DNA from: Edaphosphingomonas laterariae
Lineage (GTDB): Bacteria; Pseudomonadota; Alphaproteobacteria; Sphingomonadales; Sphingomonadaceae
Assembly: GCF_900188165.1 (NCBI RefSeq)
Contig: NZ_FZOS01000006.1
Location: 124,001-188,000, forward strand
Direction of reading: 5' to 3'
Length of the DNA stretch: 64,000 bases
The notes beneath the pieces were generated by a model. That model ran no database searches, was not told the origin of the DNA, and saw nothing but the letters and a program-made list of their open reading frames with translations. The position numbers and the translations under genes are program-made. Shown one piece after another: positions 27,957 through 36,320 of this stretch (position 1 is the first letter of the stretch; each line of letters opens with the position of its first letter).

Positions 27957-28272
27957 GACGCACTCCCCTTTTTCGGCTCGCATCGAGCGGGAACGGGCAA
28001 GAGACGGATCATCTGAGCGGGGCGATCATAACATAGGCAAAAGTGATCGGGCCGACGCAATTCGCGCAAGCGATCGCAGCGAGGCAAGCCACGGAAGCGA
28101 TGACGATTTCATTGCCGCGATCGGGAACCGAAAAGACAAGATGTTGCGACGCAACACGATTCGTCCACAGCCCGAAGACGGAACGACGCCGTTATGACCG
28201 TCCAAGCGACTGAAAACATGCGATAGCGAAAAAATGTCCCATTTTGGGACATGTCGCCAAGCCCCCGATTTC
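27957..28272. other. 316-bp intergenic region with lower GC
   Basis: Non-coding stretch between the PEP-CTERM gene (leftward) and the 3' end of the LuxR-type regulator (also leftward). It is clearly more A-rich than its surroundings and holds the palindrome at 28234-28252. It presumably contains the promoter of the PEP-CTERM gene. No supported ORF. Confidence 0.5.
28234..28252. promoter_or_regulatory. Palindrome ATGTCCC-N5-GGGACAT, putative operator 1
   Basis: A perfect 7-bp inverted repeat around ATTTT. It shares half-sites TGTCCC/GGGACA with a second palindrome at 29446-29463. The two bracket the LuxR-type regulator gene, and this one lies about 280 bp upstream of the PEP-CTERM gene start. 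Confidence 0.55.
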
Positions 28273-29409
28273 TCAATCCAGTCGGGCGAGGCTGGTGAGG
28301 ATCATCCGGACGAGATCGGCCTGCCGAGTCGCACCGACCCGCGCGAGGACGCGTTTGCCATAGGTGCGGGCGCTGGCGAGGGTGAGGCCCATCGCCTCGC
28401 CGGCGGCTTCCAGCGTGCGCCCTTCGGCCAGCAAGGCGGCCATCCGCGCCTCGGCATAAGTGAAGCCGAAACGCCGCCGCAGCGCATCGACGCGCGGCAC
28501 CGCCTGATCGGCGGGGCTATCGACATAGACGACATAAGCCGCGCCGGCGCCGTCCCCCTGCTCATCGCGCCACGGGCGGACAAGGAGGTGAAGCGGATCG
28601 CCGGCGCCATCGCCCGCGACGATGACGCGGCCATCGCCCTCACCCACGCCCGCCCCCGCCAGCGAGCGGCTGAGCGCGGCGCCATTCGCGCCCCGCACCT
28701 TGAGGCGATCGCGATCGCGGACGATGGCGGTGCCGCGATCGAGCAGCCGATCGGCCAGCCGGTTGGTGGAGATGATCGCGCCGCCGCCATCGAGCAGGAT
28801 CACGCCGACGCCGATATCGGCGAGCGCCGCCGCGTGGATGGTCGCACTGTTGCGCTCCGCCTCCAGCCGGGCGTGGATCGCGGCCGCGCGCTGGAGATGG
28901 GGGAGCAGCGCCACCAGCGCCGCCGCCTCGCCATCATCGAACCTGCCGCGCGCATCATCCCGGCTGATCGACAGCCAGGCGCGCACGCCGCGATGTTCGC
29001 CGAGATAGGTGAACAGCGCGTGCGAGGCGCCGATCGAACGGCAGAAGCCGAGATAGCGTTCGGCTTCTCCATCCGGTGAGAGGGGCATCATCTGATCGAA
29101 ATCATAGACCGCGCCCGGTGCCATCGGCCGATGGCAGGTGGGATCGAGATAGCGGTAGGTGCTGTCGTAGAGGCGCCAGCTTTCCCGCGCATCCCAGGCG
29201 GTATCGAAGATGAAGCGGGTCCGCCCGTCCGCAGCGTCGGCGCGCGCGAACTTGAACATCGTGCCCGAACAATCCAGTTCGCGCCGCAGCCGCCCGCTGA
29301 GTTCGGCCCAGGGCTGGGCCGCCATCGGCGCGTCATAGATCGCGGCGATCACGTCACCGTGCATGGATGCGCCGTGCATCCCATCGTCGCCTTTTGCCGC
29401 TCCGGGCAT
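28273..29409 (-). CDS. LuxR-type helix-turn-helix transcriptional regulator
   Basis: 378 residues. A long N-terminal sensor region without transmembrane helices includes a PAS-like segment (VGVILLDGGGAIISTNRLAD). The C-terminal LuxR helix-turn-helix is FTYAEARMAALLAEGRTLEA, then AGEAMGLTLASARTYGKRVL. There is no receiver domain, so it is a one-component regulator that probably senses a hydrophobic or small ligand. ATG 29409 follows GGAGAGG. It is divergent from the P450 operon, with a palindrome in the shared promoter, and is most likely its activator. A similar palindrome lies just past its stop. Confidence 0.85.
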   Translation of the reverse strand: MPGAAKGDDGMHGASMHGDVIAAIYDAPMAAQPWAELSGRLRRELDCSGTMFKFARADAADGRTRFIFDTAWDARESWRLYDSTYRYLDPTCHRPMAPGAVYDFDQMMPLSPDGEAERYLGFCRSIGASHALFTYLGEHRGVRAWLSISRDDARGRFDDGEAAALVALLPHLQRAAAIHARLEAERNSATIHAAALADIGVGVILLDGGGAIISTNRLADRLLDRGTAIVRDRDRLKVRGANGAALSRSLAGAGVGEGDGRVIVAGDGAGDPLHLLVRPWRDEQGDGAGAAYVVYVDSPADQAVPRVDALRRRFGFTYAEARMAALLAEGRTLEAAGEAMGLTLASARTYGKRVLARVGATRQADLVRMILTSLARLD

Positions 29410-29445
29410 GGCCTCTCCGCCCCAAAAAGCGCGTCGCCCGACGAA

Positions 29446-29463
29446 TGTCCCCATTCGGGGACA
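29446..29463. promoter_or_regulatory. Palindrome TGTCCCC-N4-GGGGACA, putative operator 2
   Basis: A perfect 7-bp inverted repeat in the 116-bp divergent promoter between the LuxR-type regulator and the P450 operon, 63 bp before the P450 start. Half-sites TGTCCC and GGGACA match operator 1; the spacer is one base longer. It is the probable binding site of the adjacent regulator. Confidence 0.65.
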
Positions 29464-29525
29464 GCGCCGCCGCGCGCGCCGTCTTATCCCCAAATCCTAC
29501 ATTGAGGGATGAAGGGCCGCAAAGC

Positions 29526-30710
29526 ATGAATGCCGTAACGCCACTGATGCCGGACATCGACTTCGCCCATGACGACGTGCCCAACCTGCACGAGCTGATC
29601 GACGAGCTGCGCGCCCATGGCCCGGTGGTGCCGGTGCGCTATCACGGATCGCCCGTCTGGCTGATCATGGACCATGGCCTGCTGAAGGGCGCGTTCGAGG
29701 ATTATGTCCATTTCGACGCGACCGAAGGCTATAAGCTGATCGCCGAACCTTCGATGGGCAAGACCTTGCAGACCATGGCGGGCGAGGAGCATCGGGTGAG
29801 CCGCGCGCTGGTGAATCCATTGTTCATGCCGGTGAAGGTGCGATCCTATGTCGAGGCGCTGATCGAGCCGATCGCGCATGAGCTGTGCGACCGCATCGAA
29901 GGCCAGCGCGAGGTGGAATTCGTGTCCGCCTTCGCCCGCCCCTATCCGTTCCTGGTGATCACCCGCCTGCTCGGCATTCCGGTGGAGGATGAGGCGCGGT
30001 TCATGGAATGGGCGATCAAGATGATCGACTTTCCGTGGGATCCGGAAGGCTCCGTCCGCGCCAAGGAGGAGTTCGACGCTTATATGCAGGCGATCATCGA
30101 CGATCGCCGCGCCAATCCGGGCGACGATTTCGTATCGCGGCTGGCCCATGCCGAATATGAAGGCCAGAAGCTGAGCGACGAACGCATCCTTTCCTTCCTG
30201 GGCCTGCTGTTCCCCGCCGGATCGGACACCACCTACAAGAATGGCAGCAGCCTGTTCGCCGAACTGCTGGGCAAGCCGGAACTGTGCGCGATGGCGCGTG
30301 GCAGCGACAAGGACCGCGAAGCGATCGTCACCGAAGGGCTGCGCTGGCAGCCGCCCACCGCCTTCCTGCCGCGCATGGCGAGCGCCGACGTGGATTTCGG
30401 CGGCGTCCGCATCGCCAAGGGCGACTGGACCCTGTTCGGCATCACCGCCGCCAACAACGATCCCGCCGTCTTCCCCGATCCCCGCCGGTTCGATCCGAGC
30501 CGCGACAATCGCGAGATCCTGACCTTCGGGCGGAGCACCCATTTCTGCCTGGGCATGCATGTCGCCCGACGCGAACTGGAAACGGCGCTGCGCGTGGTGT
30601 TTGAACGCTTCCCCAATATCCGGCTGAAGCCGGGGCAGGATGTGCAGCATGTCGGCGCGGTGCTGCGCGGGGTGCGCCACATGATCGTCCAGCCTTATGG
30701 GGAGGCGTGA
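29526..30710 (+). CDS. Cytochrome P450
   Basis: 394-residue soluble bacterial P450 (CYP101/CYP108-like class I). The I-helix oxygen-binding motif is LLFPAGSDTTYKNG, the K-helix ExxR is EGLRWQPPTAFLPR, PDPRRFDPSR follows, and the heme-thiolate loop is FGRSTHFCLGMHVARRE. It needs electrons from a ferredoxin, encoded one base downstream. ATG 29526 is the first good start, with AAGGGCCGCAAAGC upstream. It is first of a four-gene set with ferredoxin, epoxide-hydrolase-like and LLM genes. The natural substrate is probably a terpenoid or alicyclic compound, by context only. Confidence 0.93.
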   Translation: MNAVTPLMPDIDFAHDDVPNLHELIDELRAHGPVVPVRYHGSPVWLIMDHGLLKGAFEDYVHFDATEGYKLIAEPSMGKTLQTMAGEEHRVSRALVNPLFMPVKVRSYVEALIEPIAHELCDRIEGQREVEFVSAFARPYPFLVITRLLGIPVEDEARFMEWAIKMIDFPWDPEGSVRAKEEFDAYMQAIIDDRRANPGDDFVSRLAHAEYEGQKLSDERILSFLGLLFPAGSDTTYKNGSSLFAELLGKPELCAMARGSDKDREAIVTEGLRWQPPTAFLPRMASADVDFGGVRIAKGDWTLFGITAANNDPAVFPDPRRFDPSRDNREILTFGRSTHFCLGMHVARRELETALRVVFERFPNIRLKPGQDVQHVGAVLRGVRHMIVQPYGEA

Positions 30711-30711
30711 G

Positions 30712-31029
30712 ATGCTGGTCCGTTTCATCGATCCCGACGGCTGCGAACATCTGGTGGAGGGCGAAGCCGGCGAAAGCGCGATGCGCTGTGCCACCCGCGC
30801 GCTGATCCCCGGCATCATCGGCGAATGCGGCGGCGCCATGGCCTGCGCCACCTGCCATTGCTACGCGACGCCGCCGGACGGAGCCACCCTGCCCGATCCG
30901 GCCGCGCAGGAACGCGACATGATCGACGGGTGCATCGACACCCGGCCGACGAGCCGGCTGACCTGCCAGGTGGTGCTGGCGCCCGAACTGGAAGGCATCA
31001 CCTTCATCGTGCCCGCATCGCAGGTTTGA
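30712..31029 (+). CDS. [2Fe-2S] ferredoxin, putidaredoxin type
   Basis: 105 residues. The cluster ligands form CX5CX2C (ECGGAMACATCHC) with the fourth cysteine in RLTCQVV near the C-terminus, the adrenodoxin/putidaredoxin pattern that serves class I P450s. It starts one base after the P450 stop, so the two are surely co-translated partners. No ferredoxin reductase is encoded in the operon, so it must be supplied from elsewhere. It is cytoplasmic. Confidence 0.93.
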   Translation: MLVRFIDPDGCEHLVEGEAGESAMRCATRALIPGIIGECGGAMACATCHCYATPPDGATLPDPAAQERDMIDGCIDTRPTSRLTCQVVLAPELEGITFIVPASQV

Positions 31030-31048
31030 CCGCGCGGCCCGGCGCCGT

Positions 31049-31058
31049 CCCCCCCCCC
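31049..31058 (+). repeat. Run of ten C residues
   Basis: A homopolymer tract in the 61-bp gap between ferredoxin and epoxide-hydrolase-like genes. Such tracts can slip, but this one lies outside coding sequence. Confidence 0.9.
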
Positions 31059-31090
31059 TCATTTCCATCATCGTTTTCAGGAGAGAGCCC

Positions 31091-31462
31091 ATGACCAACA
31101 TTCCCGCCGTGCGCGCCTTTTGCGAGGCCTGGACATCGCGCGATGCCGAGAAAATCGCCGCGCTGATGACCGAGGACTGCTTCTACCACAATGTGCCGAT
31201 GGAGCCGGTGGTGGGCCGCCCGGCGATCACCCAGTTCATCCGCGGCTTCCTGGGCGATGCCCAGACCGTCGATTTCGAAATCCTGTCGATCGCCGAGGCC
31301 GAGGACGGCACCGTGCTGACCGAACGGGTGGACCATTTCGATTATGGCGGCCGGCGCGTGGCCCTGCCGGTGATGGGCAGTTTCAAGCTGAAGGACGGGC
31401 TGGTCGCGCGCTGGCTCGATTATTTCGACATGGCCCCCTTTGCCGGAGCGGCGGCCGAATGA
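31091..31462 (+). CDS. Limonene-1,2-epoxide hydrolase-like protein
   Basis: 123 residues in the SnoaL/NTF2-like fold of limonene-1,2-epoxide hydrolase. The residues used by the characterised enzyme appear: Tyr and Asn in CFYHNVPMEPVVGRPAI, an Arg-x-Asp pair in TERVDHFDY and Asp in WLDYFD. Those enzymes open terpene epoxides to diols in the cytoplasm. GGAGAGAG lies just upstream of ATG 31091. Its place between a P450/ferredoxin pair and a luciferase-like monooxygenase supports a terpenoid degradation role. Other SnoaL-like functions remain possible. Confidence 0.82.
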   Translation: MTNIPAVRAFCEAWTSRDAEKIAALMTEDCFYHNVPMEPVVGRPAITQFIRGFLGDAQTVDFEILSIAEAEDGTVLTERVDHFDYGGRRVALPVMGSFKLKDGLVARWLDYFDMAPFAGAAAE

Positions 31463-32394
31463 GCCGAGCGCGGATCACGATCAGCCTGACCGGGATCGAG
31501 CATCTGACCGGGGGTATCGGCGGCGTGCTCGATTTCGCGCGCGCCGCCGACGCTGCGGGCGCGGACCAGCTGACCGTATCCGAGCATGTCGCGATGGGAC
31601 GCGAGATCATCGGCTATCCCTATGGCCGCTACCCATCGACGGTGGACGCCGACTGGTACGAACCCGTCGCCTTGCTATCCGCCGTCGCGGCGGTGACGAG
31701 CCGCGCGCGGCTATCGACCAGCATCCTGATCGCGCCGCTGCGCCCGGCCGTGCTGCTGGCCAAGCAACTCGCCACGATCGACCAGCTTTCCGGCGGGCGG
31801 CTGGAAATCGGGCTGGGCACCGGCTGGCAGAAGGCCGAATATGACGGGTGCGGCGTGCCCTTTGACGGACGAACGGCGCTGCTGGACGAACAGGTGCGCG
31901 CGATGCGGGCCTTGTGGACCAGTGCGCCGGCCAGCTTCGCCGGCCGCCATGTGGCGTTCGACGGCCTTTACAGCCTGCCCTTCCCGCGCCAGCCGGGCGG
32001 CGTGCCGATCTGGTTCGGCATCGCGCCGGGGCCGGCCAATGTGGCGCGGATCGCGGAACATGGCGCCGGCTGGGCCCCCTGGTTCGGCCTGCCATCGGGC
32101 GATGCCGCGCGCGACATCGGCCGCGCTGAGGCGCTGGCGCGGATCGCCGAGGGCCGCGCGCGCATCCACGCCGCGCTGGCCGCACGCGGGCGCGACCCCG
32201 CCGGCTTCGCCATCCGCGTGATGCCCGAACCCGTGCTGGGCGCCGAGGGCTTCGATCTTGGCGCGACGATCGGCTCTGCGGCCGATTATCTGGCGGCAGG
32301 CGCCACCCATCTCGAATTCGCGCCGGGCCTGTTCTGCCGCAGCGCCGATGCGCTGCCCGAGGCGTTGGCCGCGATCCTCGCGCTCAGGGGCTGA
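31459..32394 (+). CDS. LLM-class flavin-dependent oxidoreductase
   Basis: 311-residue luciferase-like (TIM barrel) oxidoreductase. Typical blocks: LDFARAADAAGADQLTVSEH, RARLSTSILIAPLRPAVLLA, KQLATIDQLSGGRLEIGLG then GWQKAEYDGCG, and IWFGIAPGPANVARIAEHG. It uses FMN or F420; sequence alone does not decide. The ATG overlaps the epoxide-hydrolase-like stop by 4 bases (ATGA). In Rhodococcus limonene degradation an LLM monooxygenase (LimB) works beside LimA, and this pair recalls that layout. Confidence 0.88.
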   Translation: MSRARITISLTGIEHLTGGIGGVLDFARAADAAGADQLTVSEHVAMGREIIGYPYGRYPSTVDADWYEPVALLSAVAAVTSRARLSTSILIAPLRPAVLLAKQLATIDQLSGGRLEIGLGTGWQKAEYDGCGVPFDGRTALLDEQVRAMRALWTSAPASFAGRHVAFDGLYSLPFPRQPGGVPIWFGIAPGPANVARIAEHGAGWAPWFGLPSGDAARDIGRAEALARIAEGRARIHAALAARGRDPAGFAIRVMPEPVLGAEGFDLGATIGSAADYLAAGATHLEFAPGLFCRSADALPEALAAILALRG

Positions 32395-32456
32395 TTGCCG
32401 CCGCGATGTTCATTTCCCGACACGGCCACTTCCGGCGCGCGCGGATCAGGCGCGGA

Positions 32457-32825
32457 TCAGGCTGAACCCGCCTTGTCCGAAGCCGCCTCTCCCTGACGGC
32501 GCATCGACTGGATATCGCGATCGAGGAAGAAACTGAGCAGCGTGCGGACGGTGGCGATGGCGGCGAGCTTGCCGATATCGTCCCATGTCGGCGCGATCGC
32601 CGTGCGGACGACATCCGCCGCAAGGGCGAATTCCAGCGCGAGCAGAATCCAGCTGGCGAAGCGCAGCCATAATTCGCGACGGCTGAGCGCCGACCCGGCC
32701 CCGAGGAGGAAGTAGCGCACGATATGCGTCAGCGCCTCGATCGCCCCGCAAGCGACGATCAGCACGACCGCGGCTTCGAGCATCAGCGCGCCGAAACTGG
32801 CGATGATCCGGAACTGCTCTTCCAT
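32457..32825 (-). CDS. DUF1622 family membrane protein
   Basis: 122 residues with three hydrophobic helices (LMLEAAVVLIVACGAIEAL, FASWILLALEFALAADVV, and a shorter IATVRTLLSFFL) and the family motif LWLRFASWILLALEFALAADVV-T. DUF1622 proteins are small inner membrane proteins of unknown function. It is transcribed leftward, away from the histidine kinase gene, from the 310-bp region 32826-33135. Confidence 0.8.
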   Translation of the reverse strand: MEEQFRIIASFGALMLEAAVVLIVACGAIEALTHIVRYFLLGAGSALSRRELWLRFASWILLALEFALAADVVRTAIAPTWDDIGKLAAIATVRTLLSFFLDRDIQSMRRQGEAASDKAGSA

Positions 32826-33135
32826 GCAGCGCCCTCCCTGCCCCTACATGCGGTCAAACCACTGTCACGCACATCGGGCATTTTCCCGATGCGCCGGCGA
32901 CGGGATTCGCGAGGAAAGGCACGGAAATCCGCCAATGGCGGGCAAATCATGGAAGGAATGGCAAATACCGTTTCACCCAAGTCAGGATCGACAAGTTCCA
33001 CATTTGTTCAGGCCCCTAGGGAATTACCCTGATTGCCGGGTCGAAAATAATCCGCACCATCGACGAAAAAGCATGCATCGTTTTTCAGGGTCGTGCGTTG
33101 CCAGTTCTTGTTCAGTAGTCGTTAAGGGGGTGATG
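32826..33135. other. 310-bp divergent intergenic region with motif A
   Basis: Non-coding region between the DUF1622 gene (leftward) and the histidine kinase gene (rightward). It contains TAGGGAATTACCCTGATT at 33017-33034, shared with the region upstream of the response regulator, and a CCCTAGGG palindrome overlapping it. Nothing else recognisable. Confidence 0.5.
33017..33034 (+). promoter_or_regulatory. Shared operator-like motif A
   Basis: TAGGGAATTACCCTGATT, an imperfect GGG-N5-CCC inverted repeat. It matches 14 of 18 positions with TAGGGATTATCCCCGATT at 35263-35280. It lies about 100 bp upstream of the kinase gene and is a candidate site for the response regulator encoded at 34410-35057. 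Confidence 0.5.
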
Positions 33136-34356
33136 ATGCTGCAGGATGAAAGCCATCCTCAATATCTGCCCATGGCCGGGACACAGCCCAAACCCGGCCA
33201 CGATTTCGATTGCCGGGGCTTTGACGTCAAGATTTCGTCCGATCCGCGGGTGAGCGGCATCTTCCAGTTTCGCCCCGATTTGCTTGTCCCCCACGATTTT
33301 GGCGGTGACGACAGCTTGCAGGCAGTGATCGATCGACTGCCCGAACAGATCGCCCTGATGGATGAAAACTGGGTCATTACGGCGGTCAACGCACCCTGGC
33401 GCGATGCCAATATCCATTATCGGCAATTTGCCGCCGTCGGCAGCAATTTCTCCGAGATTTGCGCTGGCTTTGCGAAGGATGGCTACGCCCATGCCGCGTC
33501 GATCCTGGCCGGCCTGCGTGCGCTGGAGGACGGCAAGCGCACCCAGTTCTGGCAGCCATTTTCGGGCTGGGGGCTGTCCGCCGGGCGCCATTTCCAGATC
33601 TGCGTGTCGCGTTACCGCATCGGCGACCGCGTGTGCGCGACGGCCGCCTGCTACGACATCACCGAATTGCTGGAACTGCGGCGCAACCAGCAGACCTTCA
33701 GCGCGCAGATATTGAACGCGCAGGAACGCGAGCGCCAGCGCATCGGCCGCGAACTGCACGATTCAACCTCGCAGCATCTGGTCGTCCTCAGCCTGAGCCT
33801 GATGCAGTTGAAGCAGGCGCCGCATGACAGCGGCACCGAACGGATCGTCGCCGAGATGAGCGACGCGCTGGGCCGCGCGCAGGACGAGATCCGCAGCATG
33901 TCCTACATGTTCCATCCCCCGGAACTTAAGGAAGCCGGGCTTGCCGATGCGCTGGGCGCATTGCTGCGCGGCTTCGCCAAGCGGACGGGGCTGACGATCA
34001 GCTATACGGTGGGGCCGCTGACCAGCATGTGCGCCTGCGACGCGGAAACGGCGCTCTATCGCGTCGCGCAGGAGGCGCTGATCAACGTCCACAAACATGC
34101 CTTCGCCAAGGCGGTGCGCGTGCGGCTGGAGGTGAAGGGCAGCGGCCTGCGCCTTTCGATCCGCGACGATGGCGTGGGCTTCGACGGCGGCGACGAAGCC
34201 CCCAGCCTGGGCGTCGGCGTGCCGGGCATGATCGCCCGCGTGGCCGAACTTGGCGGCGCGCTGCGGATCCGCCGGCTTACGCGCGGCACATCGGTGACGG
34301 CGACAGTGCCCTGCAAGCAGATCGGCCATGCGCATGGCCTGAAGATCGTCGAATAA
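33136..34356 (+). CDS. Soluble sensor histidine kinase, NarX/DegS (HisKA_3) type
   Basis: 406 residues with no transmembrane helix. A PAS-like sensor is at residues about 55-180 (PEQIALMDENWVITAVNAPW ... ATAACYDITELLELR). The HisKA_3 phosphoacceptor is QERERQRIGRELHDSTSQHL, and the HATPase domain has the N-box RVAQEALINVHKHAFAKAV and G-box IRDDGVGFDGG. It autophosphorylates on the HD histidine and should phosphorylate the NarL-type regulator encoded convergently at 34410-35057. AAGGGGG lies 5 bases before ATG 33136; ATG 33133 is also in frame. The signal is intracellular and unknown. Confidence 0.92.
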   Translation: MLQDESHPQYLPMAGTQPKPGHDFDCRGFDVKISSDPRVSGIFQFRPDLLVPHDFGGDDSLQAVIDRLPEQIALMDENWVITAVNAPWRDANIHYRQFAAVGSNFSEICAGFAKDGYAHAASILAGLRALEDGKRTQFWQPFSGWGLSAGRHFQICVSRYRIGDRVCATAACYDITELLELRRNQQTFSAQILNAQERERQRIGRELHDSTSQHLVVLSLSLMQLKQAPHDSGTERIVAEMSDALGRAQDEIRSMSYMFHPPELKEAGLADALGALLRGFAKRTGLTISYTVGPLTSMCACDAETALYRVAQEALINVHKHAFAKAVRVRLEVKGSGLRLSIRDDGVGFDGGDEAPSLGVGVPGMIARVAELGGALRIRRLTRGTSVTATVPCKQIGHAHGLKIVE

Positions 34357-34409
34357 GGGCGGCCGTCGGATAAGGACGGCCCATTGCCGCCGGCCATCCG
34401 GCCTGCGGA

Positions 34410-35057
34410 TCACGCCTCGATGATATTATTCCTTACGGCATAGCGCACCAGTTCGGCGGTCGTCTTCAGCTTCAGCTTGTGCATCGACGACGCCCGATGG
34501 GTCTCCACCGTCTTGACGCTGATGTTCAGGATATGGCCGATTTCCTTGTTGATCTTGCCCTCGGCGATGAGCTGCACGACCTCGCGCTCGCGATGGGTGA
34601 GCGTCGTCGAGCTGCCGCCGGACGTGGTTTCGAGGAAACGATCGAGCAAGGTTTCCGAAATCGCGTCCGAGAAATAGGGTCGGTGGATCGACAGCGCGTC
34701 GATCGCACCGAACAGATGCTTTTCAGAATCGGATTTCAGCACATAGCCGCGCGCGCCGGCGCGCAGCACTTCGAGGATCAGATCCTCGCGATCGTGCATC
34801 GTATAGATCAGGATTTCGATCCGCGGCAGCGCCGCCTTCAGCGCGACGGTGAGATCGAGCCCGTTCAGTTCGGGCAGCGAATAATCGATCACGGCGATGT
34901 CGGGCGCGGTGGCGCGGGCGAGTTCCAGCGCCTCCCGGCGATTCGCCGCTTCGGCGACGATCTGGTGATGGGGCCGCGATTCCAGCAGCGTGCGCACACC
35001 CCGGCGGATGACATCATGGTCGTCGGCGATCAGAACGCGGCGCGTGGGACTGGGCAT
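34410..35057 (-). CDS. NarL/FixJ-family response regulator
   Basis: 215 residues. Receiver domain with acidic pocket (VLIADDHDVIRRGVRTLL), phospho-acceptor Asp in IAVIDYSLPELNG, and Lys in GYVLKSDSEKH. The LuxR-type helix-turn-helix is LTHREREVVQLIAEGKINKE, then IGHILNISVKTVETHRASSM. It is the likely partner of the soluble kinase at 33136, whose gene converges on it 53 bp away. ATG 35057 is chosen over GTG 35060, with GGAGAAG upstream. Its promoter region holds motif B, suggesting autoregulation. Confidence 0.93.
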   Translation of the reverse strand: MPSPTRRVLIADDHDVIRRGVRTLLESRPHHQIVAEAANRREALELARATAPDIAVIDYSLPELNGLDLTVALKAALPRIEILIYTMHDREDLILEVLRAGARGYVLKSDSEKHLFGAIDALSIHRPYFSDAISETLLDRFLETTSGGSSTTLTHREREVVQLIAEGKINKEIGHILNISVKTVETHRASSMHKLKLKTTAELVRYAVRNNIIEA

Positions 35058-35446
35058 CACTTCTCCGATCGGCGCAGGACGGCGACATCAATGGGGTCGG
35101 AGGGATGGGAGCCCACCAGGCGATCGACGATTCGATCATCCGCGCGCCGCTGCCCGCAATCGCCGGCACAGGCTGGTGAAGCTGTTAGCATCGCTTGCAT
35201 TGTGCGCGATCCCTGTCGTTGCCCTCTTGCACCATGGTCTAACGACTGCGCGGCAATCACCATAGGGATTATCCCCGATTTTGCCGATTGCTATGGTGTA
35301 GCCGCCATGGCCGGACAGGTTGGCGCAGCCGCCCCCGGCCGGTTGATGCCGGTCCGTAATGTTCCGTCGCCCTATGCGGGCTTTACCCGATGCCCACGGG
35401 CCTGCGGTTCAGCCATGAATGGCAGGATGAAGGAGGCGCAACCGCG
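35058..35446. other. 389-bp divergent intergenic region with motif B
   Basis: Non-coding region between the response regulator (leftward) and the BASS transporter (rightward). It contains motif B at 35263-35280 inside a larger inverted repeat CACCATAG (35258-35265) / CTATGGTG (35291-35298). No supported ORF. Confidence 0.5.
35258..35298. promoter_or_regulatory. Shared operator-like motif B within a larger inverted repeat
   Basis: TAGGGATTATCCCCGATT at 35263-35280 matches motif A at 14 of 18 positions. The surrounding 8-bp arms CACCATAG and CTATGGTG are perfect. It is placed to control both the response regulator and the transporter. Confidence 0.5.
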
Positions 35447-36316
35447 ATGGATCTGAAAACCCTGATTCCCCTCCTGCTGACGGGAAGCATCATGCTGCTG
35501 CTGATTTCGGTCGGCATGGCATCGTGGCGCGGCGATTTCGCTTATGTGCTCAAGCGCCCGCCCCTGCTGGGCAAGGCGATGCTGGCAGTGAATATTCTGC
35601 CGCCGCTGATCGCGGTGATCGTCACCAGCTTCTTTCCGCTGCTGCCGGCGGTGAAGGCAGGCATATTGCTGATGGCGATATCGCCCGTGCCGCCGGTACT
35701 GCCGAACAAGGACATCAAATATGGCGGCCGCACCGAATATGCCTATGGCATCTATGCCGCCATGGCGATCTGTTCGATCGTCACGGTGCCGCTGCTGGGC
35801 GAAATTCTGAGCCATTATTATGGCGTGGACGCCATTTTCCCGCTGTCCGTGCTGGCCAAGAATGTTCTGATCGGCGTCGTCGTGCCGCTGGCGATCGGCA
35901 TCGTGCTGGGCCGCTGGCTGATGCCGAAGATCGCCCACAAATATGCGCCGATCATCTCCACGATCGCGGCGATCTGCGTCTCGCTGGCCTTCATCGCGCT
36001 CATCATTCCGCTCTGGTCGGACATCATGGCGCTGGTGCGTGACGGGGCGGTGATCGCGATCGCGATCATCATCGCGCTGGTGCTGCTTTGCGGCCATGCG
36101 CTCGGCGGCCCGCGCTTCGAGGATCGCCCGATCCTGGCCTTCACCGCCGCGACACGCCATCCGGGCATCGCGCTCGCGCTCGCCGGTGCCAATCTGGTCG
36201 ACAAGAAGGTGTCCGCCGCCGTGCTGCTGACCCTGATCGTCGGGCTGATCGTGCAGATACCCTATCAGATCTTCGTCAACCGGCGCGCCGCCGCCCATGA
36301 GAGCGCGGCGGAATGA
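35447..36316 (+). CDS. BASS-family (bile acid:sodium symporter-like) transporter
   Basis: 289-residue inner membrane protein with about nine hydrophobic helices (LIPLLLTGSIMLLLISVGM, AVNILPPLIAVIVTSFF, IGVVVPLAIGIVLGRWL, AIAIIIALVLLCGHALGG). The conserved block FTAATRHPGIALALAGANL is the family's substrate and sodium region. Known members move organic anions with sodium. AAGGAGG lies 10 bases before ATG 35447. It is divergent from the response regulator with motif B between them, so the kinase/regulator pair probably controls uptake of an anionic substrate. The substrate is unknown. Confidence 0.85.
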   Translation: MDLKTLIPLLLTGSIMLLLISVGMASWRGDFAYVLKRPPLLGKAMLAVNILPPLIAVIVTSFFPLLPAVKAGILLMAISPVPPVLPNKDIKYGGRTEYAYGIYAAMAICSIVTVPLLGEILSHYYGVDAIFPLSVLAKNVLIGVVVPLAIGIVLGRWLMPKIAHKYAPIISTIAAICVSLAFIALIIPLWSDIMALVRDGAVIAIAIIIALVLLCGHALGGPRFEDRPILAFTAATRHPGIALALAGANLVDKKVSAAVLLTLIVGLIVQIPYQIFVNRRAAAHESAAE

Positions 36317-36320
36317 CCGG

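Noticed and set aside
28186-28196. GGAAC followed by CGTT as an EcfG promoter
   Set aside because: The two elements are only 5 bases apart, not 16-17.
33014-33021. CCCTAGGG palindrome as a separate operator
   Set aside because: It overlaps motif A and is short, so I do not treat it as an independent site.
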